This document shows, piece by piece, positions 45,756 through 56,255 of a DNA stretch of 64,000 bases (within the stretch, counting starts at the first letter, position 1; the number at the start of each line of letters is the position of its first letter). Source of the stretch: Trichoderma breve (Eukaryota; Ascomycota; Sordariomycetes; Hypocreales; Hypocreaceae). The notes beneath the pieces were generated by a model. It had not been told where the DNA came from. It did not search any database and saw nothing but the letters and a program-made list of their open reading frames with translations. The DNA is taken from positions 62,001 to 126,000 of the forward strand of contig NC_079237.1 in assembly GCF_028502605.1 (NCBI RefSeq), in the 5' to 3' direction. The translations under genes were made by a program, and so were the position numbers.

Positions 45756-47276
45756 ATGGCTCCAGGCAAATCTGACATTCCGGACACCGCGTCCATTTCC
45801 CAGTCACATGTGGAAGACAAGTCACCATATATGCATCCCGACGAACACCTCAAGAAGCGCTTCACCCTCCTTTCGGTCATCGCATTCGGTTTCACCACCA
45901 TGAATTCCTGGGTAGCATTCGCCTCTGGTGTCGCCGTCCCGCTTTCATGTGGTGGTGGCCCAGCCCTCATCTACGGCCTCATTGCCGCCGCAGTTGTTAT
46001 GGTCATCATCAACATTGGCTTTGCAGAGCTTGCTTCTGCATTCCCATCTGCTGGTGGCCAATATCATATCGTCTACATGACTTTTCCGCCGTCTACACGT
46101 CGAGTCGCCGCGTTCTTTACAGGATGGATTTCTGTGATTTATATCATGGCAGCGACGGTGTCGTGCAATCTCTTTGTCGCCGGCTCTATCCTCGACGTCG
46201 TGAGTCTGTGGAACGAGGGATACGAAATACAGGCTTGGCATACATATCTATTGCATATTTTGCTCTGTATCATTGCCTTTGTTGTCACTTCTCGATTCCC
46301 AACCGCGATTGGCAAGCTGGGAGTGACCATTCTGGTACTTTCCCTTGTTGGATTCGTCGCCTCTCTTGTAACGTTGCTTGCTGTCAAAGACGTCAAACAA
46401 ACCGCGGATTTTGTGTTCAGAGACTATCAGAATGTCAGCGGGTGGCCAGATGGATGGGCTATCTTCATTGGCATTACAGGCTGCTTATGGGCATATTCTG
46501 GAGTTGACGCCGCTACCCACGTCTCTGAAGAAGTACCTAACCCAAGCCGAAATGTCCCTATTGCCATCATTACCACCATGGTCTTGGGTGTCATCACGGT
46601 TCTTGCATGGAACATTGCGCTCATGTTTGTTATTACGGATCTTCAGGCCCTCATCGAGTCCGGGGTTCCGATTCTGGAGGTATACAACCAAGCGCTGAAC
46701 TCAAAAGTGGCTACAACCATCTGGGCCGTGTATTATATGGTCATGTTCTACGATATCGTCCTCAATCTCTTCATTTTCGCAGGGCGAACAATTTGGTCTC
46801 TTTCTCGTGACGGCGGGGTGCCTTTCTCCAGCTTCATCTCTCGCCTCAACTGGGCAAGTCCTGTTCGCGCCACCGCGGTTATGCTCGTCCTGCAGATCAT
46901 TATTGGAGTCCTCTATGTTGCGTCATCTACGGCCTACAGCAGTTTCATCAACCTCACTCTATTTGCGCTCAACATCACGGTCGCATTACCTCAGGCTGCT
47001 CTCTTGTTCCGAGGCCGCGGCATTCTCCCCGAGCGAGCCTTTTCTCTGGGCAAGTTTGGCTACATAACCAACGCAGTTGCCACCTTGTTTGTCATTTTCT
47101 TCTCAGTCTGTTTCTGCTTTCCCGTGGGTTATCCTGTCACAGCTAGCTCCATGAACTATCTGATTGTAGTTATGGCTGTCGGGCTAGCCGTTACAACGGT
47201 TGCATGGGTTGCCAAACTGCGGAAAACCTTTACTGGGCCTAGGTTGGACAACTATGAAGGCGAGTCCGTCCATTAA
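45756..47276 (+). CDS. APC-superfamily amino acid/GABA (choline)-type permease
   Basis: 506 aa, single exon, about 12 membrane segments. It starts with a polar N-terminus, then KKRFTLLSVIAFGFTTMNSW, the first-helix signature of the fungal GABA/choline/polyamine permease group. Helix 3 contains ELASAFPSAGGQYHIVY. The consensus SGVDAATHVSEEVPNPSRNVP is the amphipathic region after helix 6. SLSRDGGVPFSSF and the end GPRLDNYEGESVH also fit. It imports a small amine or amino acid. Its position beside agmatinase suggests GABA, agmatine or polyamine-derived substrates. No introns. Confidence 0.9.
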   Translation: MAPGKSDIPDTASISQSHVEDKSPYMHPDEHLKKRFTLLSVIAFGFTTMNSWVAFASGVAVPLSCGGGPALIYGLIAAAVVMVIINIGFAELASAFPSAGGQYHIVYMTFPPSTRRVAAFFTGWISVIYIMAATVSCNLFVAGSILDVVSLWNEGYEIQAWHTYLLHILLCIIAFVVTSRFPTAIGKLGVTILVLSLVGFVASLVTLLAVKDVKQTADFVFRDYQNVSGWPDGWAIFIGITGCLWAYSGVDAATHVSEEVPNPSRNVPIAIITTMVLGVITVLAWNIALMFVITDLQALIESGVPILEVYNQALNSKVATTIWAVYYMVMFYDIVLNLFIFAGRTIWSLSRDGGVPFSSFISRLNWASPVRATAVMLVLQIIIGVLYVASSTAYSSFINLTLFALNITVALPQAALLFRGRGILPERAFSLGKFGYITNAVATLFVIFFSVCFCFPVGYPVTASSMNYLIVVMAVGLAVTTVAWVAKLRKTFTGPRLDNYEGESVH

Positions 47277-47726
47277 CGTTTCGACTAGACGAACATTTCC
47301 TTCTATACGTTTTGGGCTAGATAATGCACTATTAATTCCCCTTATGGTTATTCATCTCTTCTCCGCGAGTGCTAGTTTGCCTCTCACAAACTATTTCCTA
47401 CAACTTCCAAATCGCCCCCCCACGTTTGTGATTCCCCGCGCTCTTGGCCCACCCACATTTGCTCATGACTCGCTCCGCCTCTTTCCAGCCAATGGACGCT
47501 CAATTGCTATCTTCAATCATCCACTAGTAAGATAGCAATCTCGTGCCGCCATTGACGCCGTGCATGAACTCTTTCCGAGACTCTGGATCTCCGCTCTCTT
47601 ACTACTTCACTTCCTTTTGAGCATCTCATCCCATCTATTCGCAGTGTATATTGTATTGCACAACGTCCCACATTGGAATCTCTTGCCGCCTGTAACGCCC
47701 ATCACGCCGACATATGAGTTGTCACC
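47277..47726. other. Intergenic region upstream of the Zn2Cys6 regulator
   Basis: 450 bp, pyrimidine-rich, with CAAT-like elements (CCAATGG near 47490). A 63-codon frame at 47560-47751 overlaps the regulator's start and is not called. Confidence 0.45.
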
Positions 47727-49394
47727 ATGTCAACTTTGGCCGTTCCGCTAGAGTCTTCTCCACAACCGCAGGTCACACAACGCAAATCGACGAAGAAGGG
47801 CGGCTACACGCGACAGCGTCGCGGTTGTTTGACCTGTCGCCAGCGCAAGAAGAAATGCGACCAGGGTTTGCCCATATGCGGGCACTGCTCACGACTTAAC
47901 CTTGTTTGCAAGCATGAGAAGCCCCGGCAGCTGTCAAGTGCCTGGAGCGAGGATGCTGTGGAGGAGGATTCCGGGATGTCCCAGGCACAGCCATACTGGG
48001 CTTCTCAACGCTCTATTCTTTCGCAGAGCGATCATATCTCCGAAGTGTTGAGGCTGACTAAGATCCATGAGCCTCTGGATCTTGTGCGTCTTGACAGCCC
48101 CGCTGGTTATGATTGGAGCTCCAGTCGAAGGTCCATGATGCGGTATTACACTTCCACTCTCGCTATTATGCTATCCGCAACCGCGGAAAACAATTGTTTC
48201 TTATCCGGTTAGTTCACTTCAGTCATTCTTTTCATTTTCTAGAATTCCTTTTTAATAGTGGACCTAGTCTTATTGCCAATGGCATTCGATTGCCCTGCCC
48301 TCCTTGATGCAATGGCTGCATGGTCTTCGGCCCACCTTGCCCTTCGGGACCCCAATTTTCACGATGCGTCTCTGCAGTATCGTGGGCGGGTGCTTGCCAA
48401 TCTTAGCGCTGCCCTTCAAGAAGGTAGTCTTAATGGGGAAATGTGTCTAGCTGTAGCTATGGCCATGTGCTCCATGGAGACCATATCCGATGCAACCAGC
48501 AGTAGTTGGGCACACCATCTCGCAGGTGCTGCGGCGGCCTTGCAGTCCAAGGGTTCCGATATGCAAGTAGGCCCGCTACAAACGTCGCGGTCTGTTTTGA
48601 GCGACTACTGGCTAAAATCGGTTGAAAGAAGGTGGCTCGTGAGGAACTTTGCCTATCATGACATCCTGATGAGTGTTTCCCTAGACAGGAGGCCACTGAT
48701 CACGGGCGACTATTGGATGTCTGCAGACGATGCCATGGCAGATCCCTACTTTGCCTTTGCGTCTAGGATTATGATATTGATATCTGAAATCAGTGTTTTG
48801 AACGCAGACTGCGCAGAATACAAGGCGTCCATTGGCGGTGACTTGACTTTAGAAGAAGCCGAGTTTGCCCTCATCTTCGAAAAACTACCCTTGGATTGCA
48901 ACTACCAAACACCACTTCAACGGGCTCACAATATCGCGTTTAGTCTTCGAGAATGGAAATGTCCAGCGTCTTCCGCCAACACGCCGCTTGCCTTCCTTAG
49001 CGAAACATATCGAAGTGCAGGCCTCATATACCTCGATCGTGTCGTACGCCAATACTTCCCACAGCGTGCGGTTGAGATATTGCCAGAAGGCATCTCGGTA
49101 TATGTTGAGTCGGTATGCGACGTTGCACAAAAAGTACCAGAGGGATCTCTGGCTGAGTGCTCGTTGCTTTTCCCTCTTTTTATTGCTGGTGGGGAGGCAA
49201 AGGATGTAACGCATATCGAGTGTCTTAGGAACAGACTTTGCACCATGAACAAATGGAGGCAATTTAGAAATGTTAATGCTTGTAGGGAGGTCTTGGAAGA
49301 TGTTTGGAAGAAGAGGGATGAATCCAGCGAGACAGAGAGGGTCGATTGGAGGGATATCGTTCGACAACGAGGCTGGCAGCTCGCACTGTCGTAA
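47727..49394 (+). CDS. Zn2Cys6 fungal-specific transcription factor
   Basis: 538 aa. After a basic stretch (KKGGYTRQRRG) the zinc cluster reads CLTCRQRKKKC...CGHC...C (spacing 2-6-6-2-6, residues 34-61). A fungal transcription-factor homology region follows, with LLPMAFDCPALLDAMAAWSS and CLAVAMAMCSMETIS, the usual form of the short regulators of this group. One intron, 48208-48258 (51 nt), joins NNCFLS to VDLVLLPMAF in frame. It follows the permease in the same direction and could control the agmatinase and permease genes; this is inferred from neighbourhood only. Confidence 0.88.
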
Positions 49395-49876
49395 GGGGTG
49401 ATGACTTGATGTGCTCTTATGAGGATCTACGAGCGTAATGGTATTTAACGAATCACGAATGAAGGCATAATTTCTCATGTTCCGGCCCTGGTGGTTGAGT
49501 TCAAGCCAGATGCTGAGGAAACAAAATATGAGAGACAAAGCTACGAGGTCTTGACCTTCATTTGTGGAAGAGAGTGATCAGTGTTTGACTTTTGGATTTG
49601 TGGTTCGCGCTTTGGAACGTCTAGAAAGTAGGGAATGCATCCCAAAGACACTTCAAAAGTTCGTATAGCGTGAACAGAGGCGAATGCCCCATGGGAGCCG
49701 AGAAATTGGAAGCAAAGCAATATAATAATATGTCATCTCGAAGGTACAAGTGTAGACCTATAGCTCATGTATATTTCTAAGCATTTACAATTGAACTGGT
49801 ATTCCGCATCTGAGGTAATCCTTTTTATATTTCGAGCTTCTGAGGCACGCTTTTCCCTTCACCATATGCAGGGAGT
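49395..49876. other. Convergent 3' flanks
   Basis: 3' ends of the regulator (left) and the GH10 xylanase (right). The minus-strand frame at 48885-49538 is a shadow of the regulator. Confidence 0.5.
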
Positions 49877-51140
49877 TTATTGTAAAATGCTTACAATACT
49901 GTTGTACGCTGCTTTGGGATTGAAGTTGCTGTCGAATAGAAGGGGACTGGAGCCTGAACGCCACGAGTCCTATGGATACGTCAATGAGGTTCTCTGCTTA
50001 GAATGGTAAAAGCGCGATGTACTCACTTTGTCGCTAATACCCCACACGGTGATTCCCAAGCACTTAGGGACGTTCAAACATCCTCGAACAACTGCGCTGT
50101 AATCGTTCGACGGTGCGCCCACGATGTCAAGTTCAGTAATGGCCAATTCAGTGACTGGTGCTGTAGCTAGCTGCTGAAGTGCACTTTGTACAGAGGCACC
50201 TCCTCCAGCACCGATGTGGGTTTGAGTTCCTGTACAGAGCGTCTTATGTTAGTTCTAAATATTCTAAGCTATTAACCGCGGAAATGAGGTCAAAGGGGGT
50301 TAAGCATTGCTGGCTGACCGATGCCGTCAATGGGGACTCCTTGAGAGATCCATTTATCCACATAATATCTCATTAAGTTGACTTTACTAGACCCGGCAAC
50401 ATCGAGATTGTAATCGTTGATGTAGAGACGAGCAGACGGATCAGCTTCTCGAGCAGCACGGAAAGCAATCGAGACAAACTCTTCGCCTAGCAGTCTAGAA
50501 AACACAGAAGAGCGTAGTGTTCCATCCTCGTTGAAGATCTCGTTTACTACATCCTATTGGCATCAAAAAAATACATACATTTAGCAGCCCCCACCAAAAG
50601 GAACGAATTGAGATTTTCACAACTTACCCAAGCGCGAATCTTTCCTTTATATCTTCCGACAACAGTGAGAACATGAGTACGGATAACCTGGCGCAAAGTA
50701 TCTGCATTATTGATGTTATTGACCCAATTAGGTAGCTGTGAGTGCCAAATCAGAGTATGTCCACGTATCGTCTTGCCGTTTTGTTGAGCGAAGTTGACGA
50801 GGTAATCTGCATCTCCCCAATTATACTGGTTTTGATTAGGCTCAAGGGACTGCCATTTCATGCTATTCTCTGGCGTCACTTGGCCAAGATTAGCCTGGAT
50901 AATGGCCGCATTTCGTTCTCGTTGGAGTAAGCCACGGTCAGTCGCAGTTCCAAAATAAACTTTGCCTTTCCTTTTGAAGAGCTGATCAATGCTCACAGAG
51001 GCTTGTCGATCCTCCAAATCAGCCATTCTCTCAGTAATATTAACGCGGCGGGCGGCAAGTTCAGGCTCCAATTGAATGAATCCGGCCGGGAGAGCGGCTA
51101 CCAGAGGCGCCAGAAGGCAAAACATTATATTTGCTTTCAT
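49877..51140 (-). CDS. xyn3: GH10 endo-beta-1,4-xylanase, XYN3-like, secreted
   Basis: 347 aa, the length of Trichoderma XYN3. Signal peptide [20 protein letters not shown], then a pro-region ending near LFKRKGK (dibasic). GH10 barrel marks: [34 protein letters not shown], acid/base Glu in [12 protein letters not shown] and nucleophile Glu in [10 protein letters not shown], then [14 protein letters not shown]. Introns: 50627-50554, 50318-50230 and 50026-49970, all in frame; the stop is at 49877. It cleaves internal xylan linkages, upstream of the GH30/GH67 step. No cellulose-binding module. Relative to my memory of XYN3, the region after IDGIG differs ([14 protein letters not shown]). The symbol is by resemblance. 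Confidence 0.92.
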
Positions 51141-51350
51141 ATTTGCTGATGTTTACTGGTTCTATTTCAGAGAGTCAGCAACATCATGGAGAGCTTCAAC
51201 ACTGTAATTACCACAAAATATACCTGTTTTCTGTTCAAATCTTCGTACAACAATGGCACTCCACAAGCCGTCTTGGACTTTGATGTTCTCTTTACTTTTT
51301 CGAATAGAATCCAATAGTATAGCTTATCTCAACAGCGGGTATCGCAAGAA

Positions 51351-51469
51351 TTTATAGTTGTAGGGCATTGGTAATCTTGATACAAAGCCTTATAATGAAA
51401 TGTTATATGAATAACTCGCGGATACTTCATCATATTCGGATATGTGAGACTCTTCTATAGCCACCCCGG
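51351..51469 (-). promoter_or_regulatory. Putative xylanase promoter elements
   Basis: On the minus strand a TATAAA box occupies 51356-51351, about 210 bp before the ATG. GGCTAT (ATAGCC at 51457-51462 on plus), a variant XYR1 box reported for xyn3-type promoters, lies 317 bp upstream and directly beside CCCCGG (51464-51469), a CRE1 consensus match. The juxtaposition suggests induction and carbon repression, by inference. Confidence 0.35.
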
Positions 51470-53631
51470 ATAAAGATAAAATGTTACTGTAACTCTCCTA
51501 TTGAAGAATGGAGCAAAGACTGAAGTATGTGCTCTGTAATAGCAGCAGTTTAACCCTGCCTTGGCAGAAGTAAAGGAATGCAAGTCTGGCCCCAGCAAAG
51601 ATTGGCCGCAGTAAAGATTCTAAATGCTTATTCAAGCTTTCTGCCTATGAGCGCCCAGGGAAATATTTTGCCGTAATCAACCGCATAAAGAAAGCAATAG
51701 AGGAGAACTGAATTAACCGTTCTGCCAAGAGTATCTTTTGAAGATGCCATTCGCTAGGTATTACACTGTCGTGCTTTTTGCTTTTATTACCTTTGCGGGG
51801 TCACATAGCTTGGCATATCAATAAACAGCAGAGTATAAGTAGCTCGGAGATTTATTAACCATAAATACTAAGTGTTTTAAATACCCGGATTGAAATGGCA
51901 AAATTGCTCTCATTTTATAATAGCCTTATTGTAGCTTCAGTAAATTAATTGGCCTTGGACACCATATGTACGTAAAGCCTGAAGATGTGCAGGTCCCTAC
52001 CAGCAGCTGCATAGACACCATCGTGAGATTATTGAATCCTTTTGTAAGCTGAGGGTTATGGACCAGATGGGCAGGATACTTAGGGATAGCAGAACAATAG
52101 GAATACCTTAAACGGGTGATAAAAAAATGTCAGCACACCGAGCGAAGTTATATGACATAAAAGCATTCGGATCCAAACTTGCGAGTGTTATGTATTGAAT
52201 ACTGACTACTTATGGGTAGTTTCATACCTTCTTCTACACTCTATTTCCTCCGATTTTCTTATTTCTTGATGTATAAACAGCGCACTAAGTAATAACTCCT
52301 TGATGTAGCGGCCTGTTCCATTCTACTCGCCACGAGGTCACATATGACCACTTAGGTATTATGCTAATGCTAAATGGAACACTACCTGTATAACCGGCTG
52401 GGCACGATTATTGAACACTTATGAATTTAATCAATAAACCCCTTTTTTAAGCACGTGAAATATTTACATATGGACTGTTACATCACGCCGTTATGTATTA
52501 CAACAGCATATTACGGAGTAATACTGTCTTCATGTAATTGGTGTGCGCAGACACAAGCCACCCTACACTGCGAAGAGTGCAGCTTGCAAGTGACACATAA
52601 AGCGAGCGACAATAACATACATGGTGTATTGCCGCAATCTCTCGCACAAGGTCAGGCAGGGGATATCAGTCGAGCCAATAGGTAGCATTAAGCAAACAAT
52701 TAGAGATTAAACTGGACCGACCTTAGGGGACAAAAGTAAGAGTACATACCTTATTCAATCTCCTAGATGCTCACAGAAGCAGAATGCGCTGGCCTCTCTC
52801 GCTAAACGTCTAGCCTGGACTGATAAGTCACGGGAACCAAAGATCGGCTACACATGCACCGTTTGTTCACACCGTCTCTTCGCTCAATTGCGCGCAAGTG
52901 ACCAGGCTGCTCGAGGGATTTTGGACAAGACTGATACTGGTTAATGCCGAAGCGCCACGCTAACTGCGTCGCTCATGAGATACATTGCATCAGCGCTTCC
53001 TTTTGTGGATATTCTCGTCCCGTCTACGGTGAAGTAGGCCATGGCATACACTGTCGGATAGATCACATCTTAAGAATGTGTATTTGAAAGAGATTCCTCA
53101 AAAAACCGGACTGGATGCTGGAAGATCTGATTGGATCGGGATCAGCTGGTGATGCAAATTCCCTTCAGCAAGATTTCTTGGCACAAAGCAGTCGCATCAT
53201 GAAATGAGAAAAAGTGATTAGTGGCTGGGCTTGCTGGTGTTGGCAAAGCTCATAGAAACTGCTACGGTAAAGATTACTAGCTCAAATCATCGTTCTATTG
53301 CCACCTAATAAGATACACAAAGGATTTCCCGTGTTTCACATGAAACAAGCTTGAATCCTCCTGAGGCATACTTCCACAGGGGCAAACGCCCACTCCATGA
53401 TTGGTCCCCGCTTCTTGTAGCAGGTGCTGAAAGCGCTTCAAGGTTAAAGGCTACTTTAATTGTGCTACGGAGATGAACAGCTTTCCATTACATAGACGAT
53501 CATGCAATTATTTTCATAGAACATCCTTCGATAAATCTGCACCGCCTCAGCAGGCTGATACTGCACTGTGCCTCTTCTCTATGCGATTTAGATGAATTGT
53601 CTGGACGAATTCGCCGCACGCTCCTCCGAAG
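51470..53631. other. Gene-less stretch, 2.2 kb
   Basis: Distal GH10 upstream DNA and the promoter of the next gene. A second ATAGCC lies near 51926. The short frame at 52455-52685 has no features. No gene is supported. Confidence 0.45.
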
Positions 53632-55627
53632 ATGGCGCTATTTAAGGCACACTGGGCCGTACCGAGCTCAATGATCGGTTGTCTTTTGTGCGGTATAGCT
53701 TTTGCGCTCGGCCACCATTTCTTCTACGCATCTCTGAATGCCAAAATTGTACGAAGCAACATCGAACAAGAATGGAACATTCGCATCGGAACTGGCATGG
53801 CTTTTCTAGTCAAAACTTGTCTGACAGCAGCTGCTGGATTTGCCTATACACAACTACTGTGGACAACCTTACGATCCCGTCATGCAACCTTGAAAGGAGT
53901 AGACGCCATGTTCAGCGTCACTACTAATGCGTGGGAATTTTTAACTCTAGAGCTCTGGCGAAAGGGGTTTGGGTTGGTGCTGATTGCTGGCATTTTATGG
54001 TGAGTTATTTGCCTTCTATGATCAATATCCCGATATCCTCAATGGCTTTATATTGGCTAATATGTCTGTATCTTCGTACCGAGTAGGGCGCTACCCATTG
54101 TTGCCGTTTTCACCCCCGCGGCGCTGACAGTTCAACCATCTAAGCAACTGAATGAGACAAAACACATTAAGCCCTTGCCCACAATAAACTCAACTAGCCC
54201 GTATGCGTTTGCGCAATGGGGCAACGAAGGTGGCGGCGGATATGTTGCCCCTTCCGTTGCGGTCGCCCGACTGGTCTCGTCTGTGGCATCTCAAGGAACT
54301 ATTCTTCCCATACAGGCACCGTATGCGAATAGTTCATACTCTCTAGACTTTTACGGTCCTTCTCTATCATGCGGACCATTGGGGGGCAATTCTGCATTCC
54401 ATGCCGCTTATGATGAAACTTTCCAAGAAGCATATGGATCAATCTGGGGAATGTCTAATCAAGTAGTTACATACTTCAGTTTTGTTCCCCAGACGGCACG
54501 AGATAACAAAACAGGAGATACCATCATCAACTGGGAGAATAGAACATTGAGTGGTTTGCGGGCAATTTTCGACCCCCAAACCATTCTTGACTTAAGTGGG
54601 AATTTGGCCACTATTGACGACACGGCGAGTTCCGCAGACCACCAAGCTCGCTGCCGATTTTTCGTTGGATTTCCAACATACGGCTCATTCGCAAATAGGA
54701 CTATAGAATGCGGGCTCTATAATTCGTCTTACAGCGTCGATTTAGGATTCGAGAACGGCAAACAGACCATCAACATCCGCAACCTGACAAGGCTCAACCC
54801 TGTTAGTGTTGCCACCGTAGCGGGCCAAGGCGACCATACACTCCCTGAGGTCGCCTATGTATCTATTATGGACTCATTGGGCGGCATCCTAATGGGTAAA
54901 ATTATCGCAACGCGTTATGGCTCCCTTCAACCAGTACGAACTCAAGTTCTGTCTACCGTACTCACCCAGGCTCACGATATGCAATATTTGCAAAATGGTT
55001 TCGGCCAGACAGGCATCCTGGGTGAGAAATCTGGGAACGGCACCAATCTCACCATGGCAGAGACGTTGGAACAACTTGTATCCAACATCACCTTGAGTCT
55101 CTTCAGCAACCCAGATCTACTGTAAATCTCATTTCCAACCATACAAGAGACGAACGACCCCCTACAAACAGTCACTGACAATAAACAGGCGTAGTCTTGA
55201 TAACAGTACAACCGGAAATGTCACGGAGTGGACTTCTCTAAATGAATATTCCTATAACCCACGCAATCTTTACGCCGCATACGGGACTGGTATATTCGCT
55301 ACTTTCGCAGTTGTGCTGGTTGGACTGGCATGCATAGGGGCATCATCCACTTCGTATAGGTCATCATTTTCCACCATACTACGAACAACCCGAAATGAAG
55401 AGCTGGACATGTTGGTGCCCCGTGGAGAGACAAGTGGCGCGGAGCCATTATCAAACCATTTAGCCAAGTCCAATCTCAGCTTTCAGTACCATGCCGCTGT
55501 TCAGGGTGCCAACTCATCTTTTGACGAAAAACCATCGGCAGCATTTATGGTTGTGAAGGGAGAACGTCCCAATTATGAGCAGTTAGACCAGATACAGAAT
55601 CATTCTAGTTTACGAGTTGCCAGCTGA
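53632..55627 (+). CDS. Fungal integral membrane protein with large glycosylated ectodomain, unknown function
   Basis: 613 aa in three exons (introns 54000-54086 and 55122-55188, both in frame). Membrane segments: SSMIGCLLCGIAFALGHHFF, AFLVKTCLTAAAGFAYTQLL, GFGLVLIAGILWALPIVAVF and, near the C-terminus, GIFATFAVVLVGLACIGASS. Between the third and fourth lies an ectodomain of about 400 residues with many NxS/T sequons (NSSYSLDF, NKTG, NRTLSG, NSSYSVD, NLTMAE) and several Cys. The C-terminal tail is cytosolic and Ser-rich. This architecture is common in Pezizomycotina, where such proteins are annotated as hypothetical or formylmethionine-deformylase-like. I see no catalytic motif. Confidence 0.8.
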
Positions 55628-56255
55628 GTTTCAGGCAGACATACAAGAGATCTTAAAGACCTACCTATAATTGACATTGATGAAATATATATAAGAAGCA
55701 AATATTTTTTAAGAGGAATGATCAATTCTTTATCGATGCGCCCGACAGCTTTGTCAGCATTTTAAAGCCGCGATAGAGAGAGAGCTGATTTATCGCTGGC
55801 ATCTCCAAAGATGGACCAGCAGAAATAACAAGGATCCATCTCTTACCTGGCTATCAAATGCTAAAAAGGATGATAATGACTGCATCATCATAATAAAGAG
55901 AAGGTGGGTATCAATCTTGGCTTGAGGTGCAGTTATCGTCAAGGCAACATTGAGATAATTACAGAATAGAACTAACTGAGCACAGGCCTATCATGAGTTA
56001 TTTTGGATGGTCTTGGTTTCACATACAAAGTCTATGGCAAGACCTATACTATTTACACAGTCTACGAAGCGCGTATAGATAGATTGGCCCGGTGTCATAT
56101 ATACGTCAGTCACGTTGTGTGTCGATAACGTAGAAGTAGATCGCGACAAGTAATATTCTCGGGACATACAACTCAGTGAGTTAATGCCTTAATAACTAAC
56201 TGTCCTATATTCATGCAACGACCGTGAACCTGGATTCCAACGACCCCTAATTTCA
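55628..56255. other. Convergent 3' flanks of membrane protein and NRPS genes
   Basis: 628 bp without coding features. Short purine-rich and AT-rich stretches only. Confidence 0.5.

Noticed and set aside
48885..49538. 217-codon minus-strand frame
   Set aside because: It lies antisense to the Zn2Cys6 regulator, has no family features and is best explained as a shadow frame.
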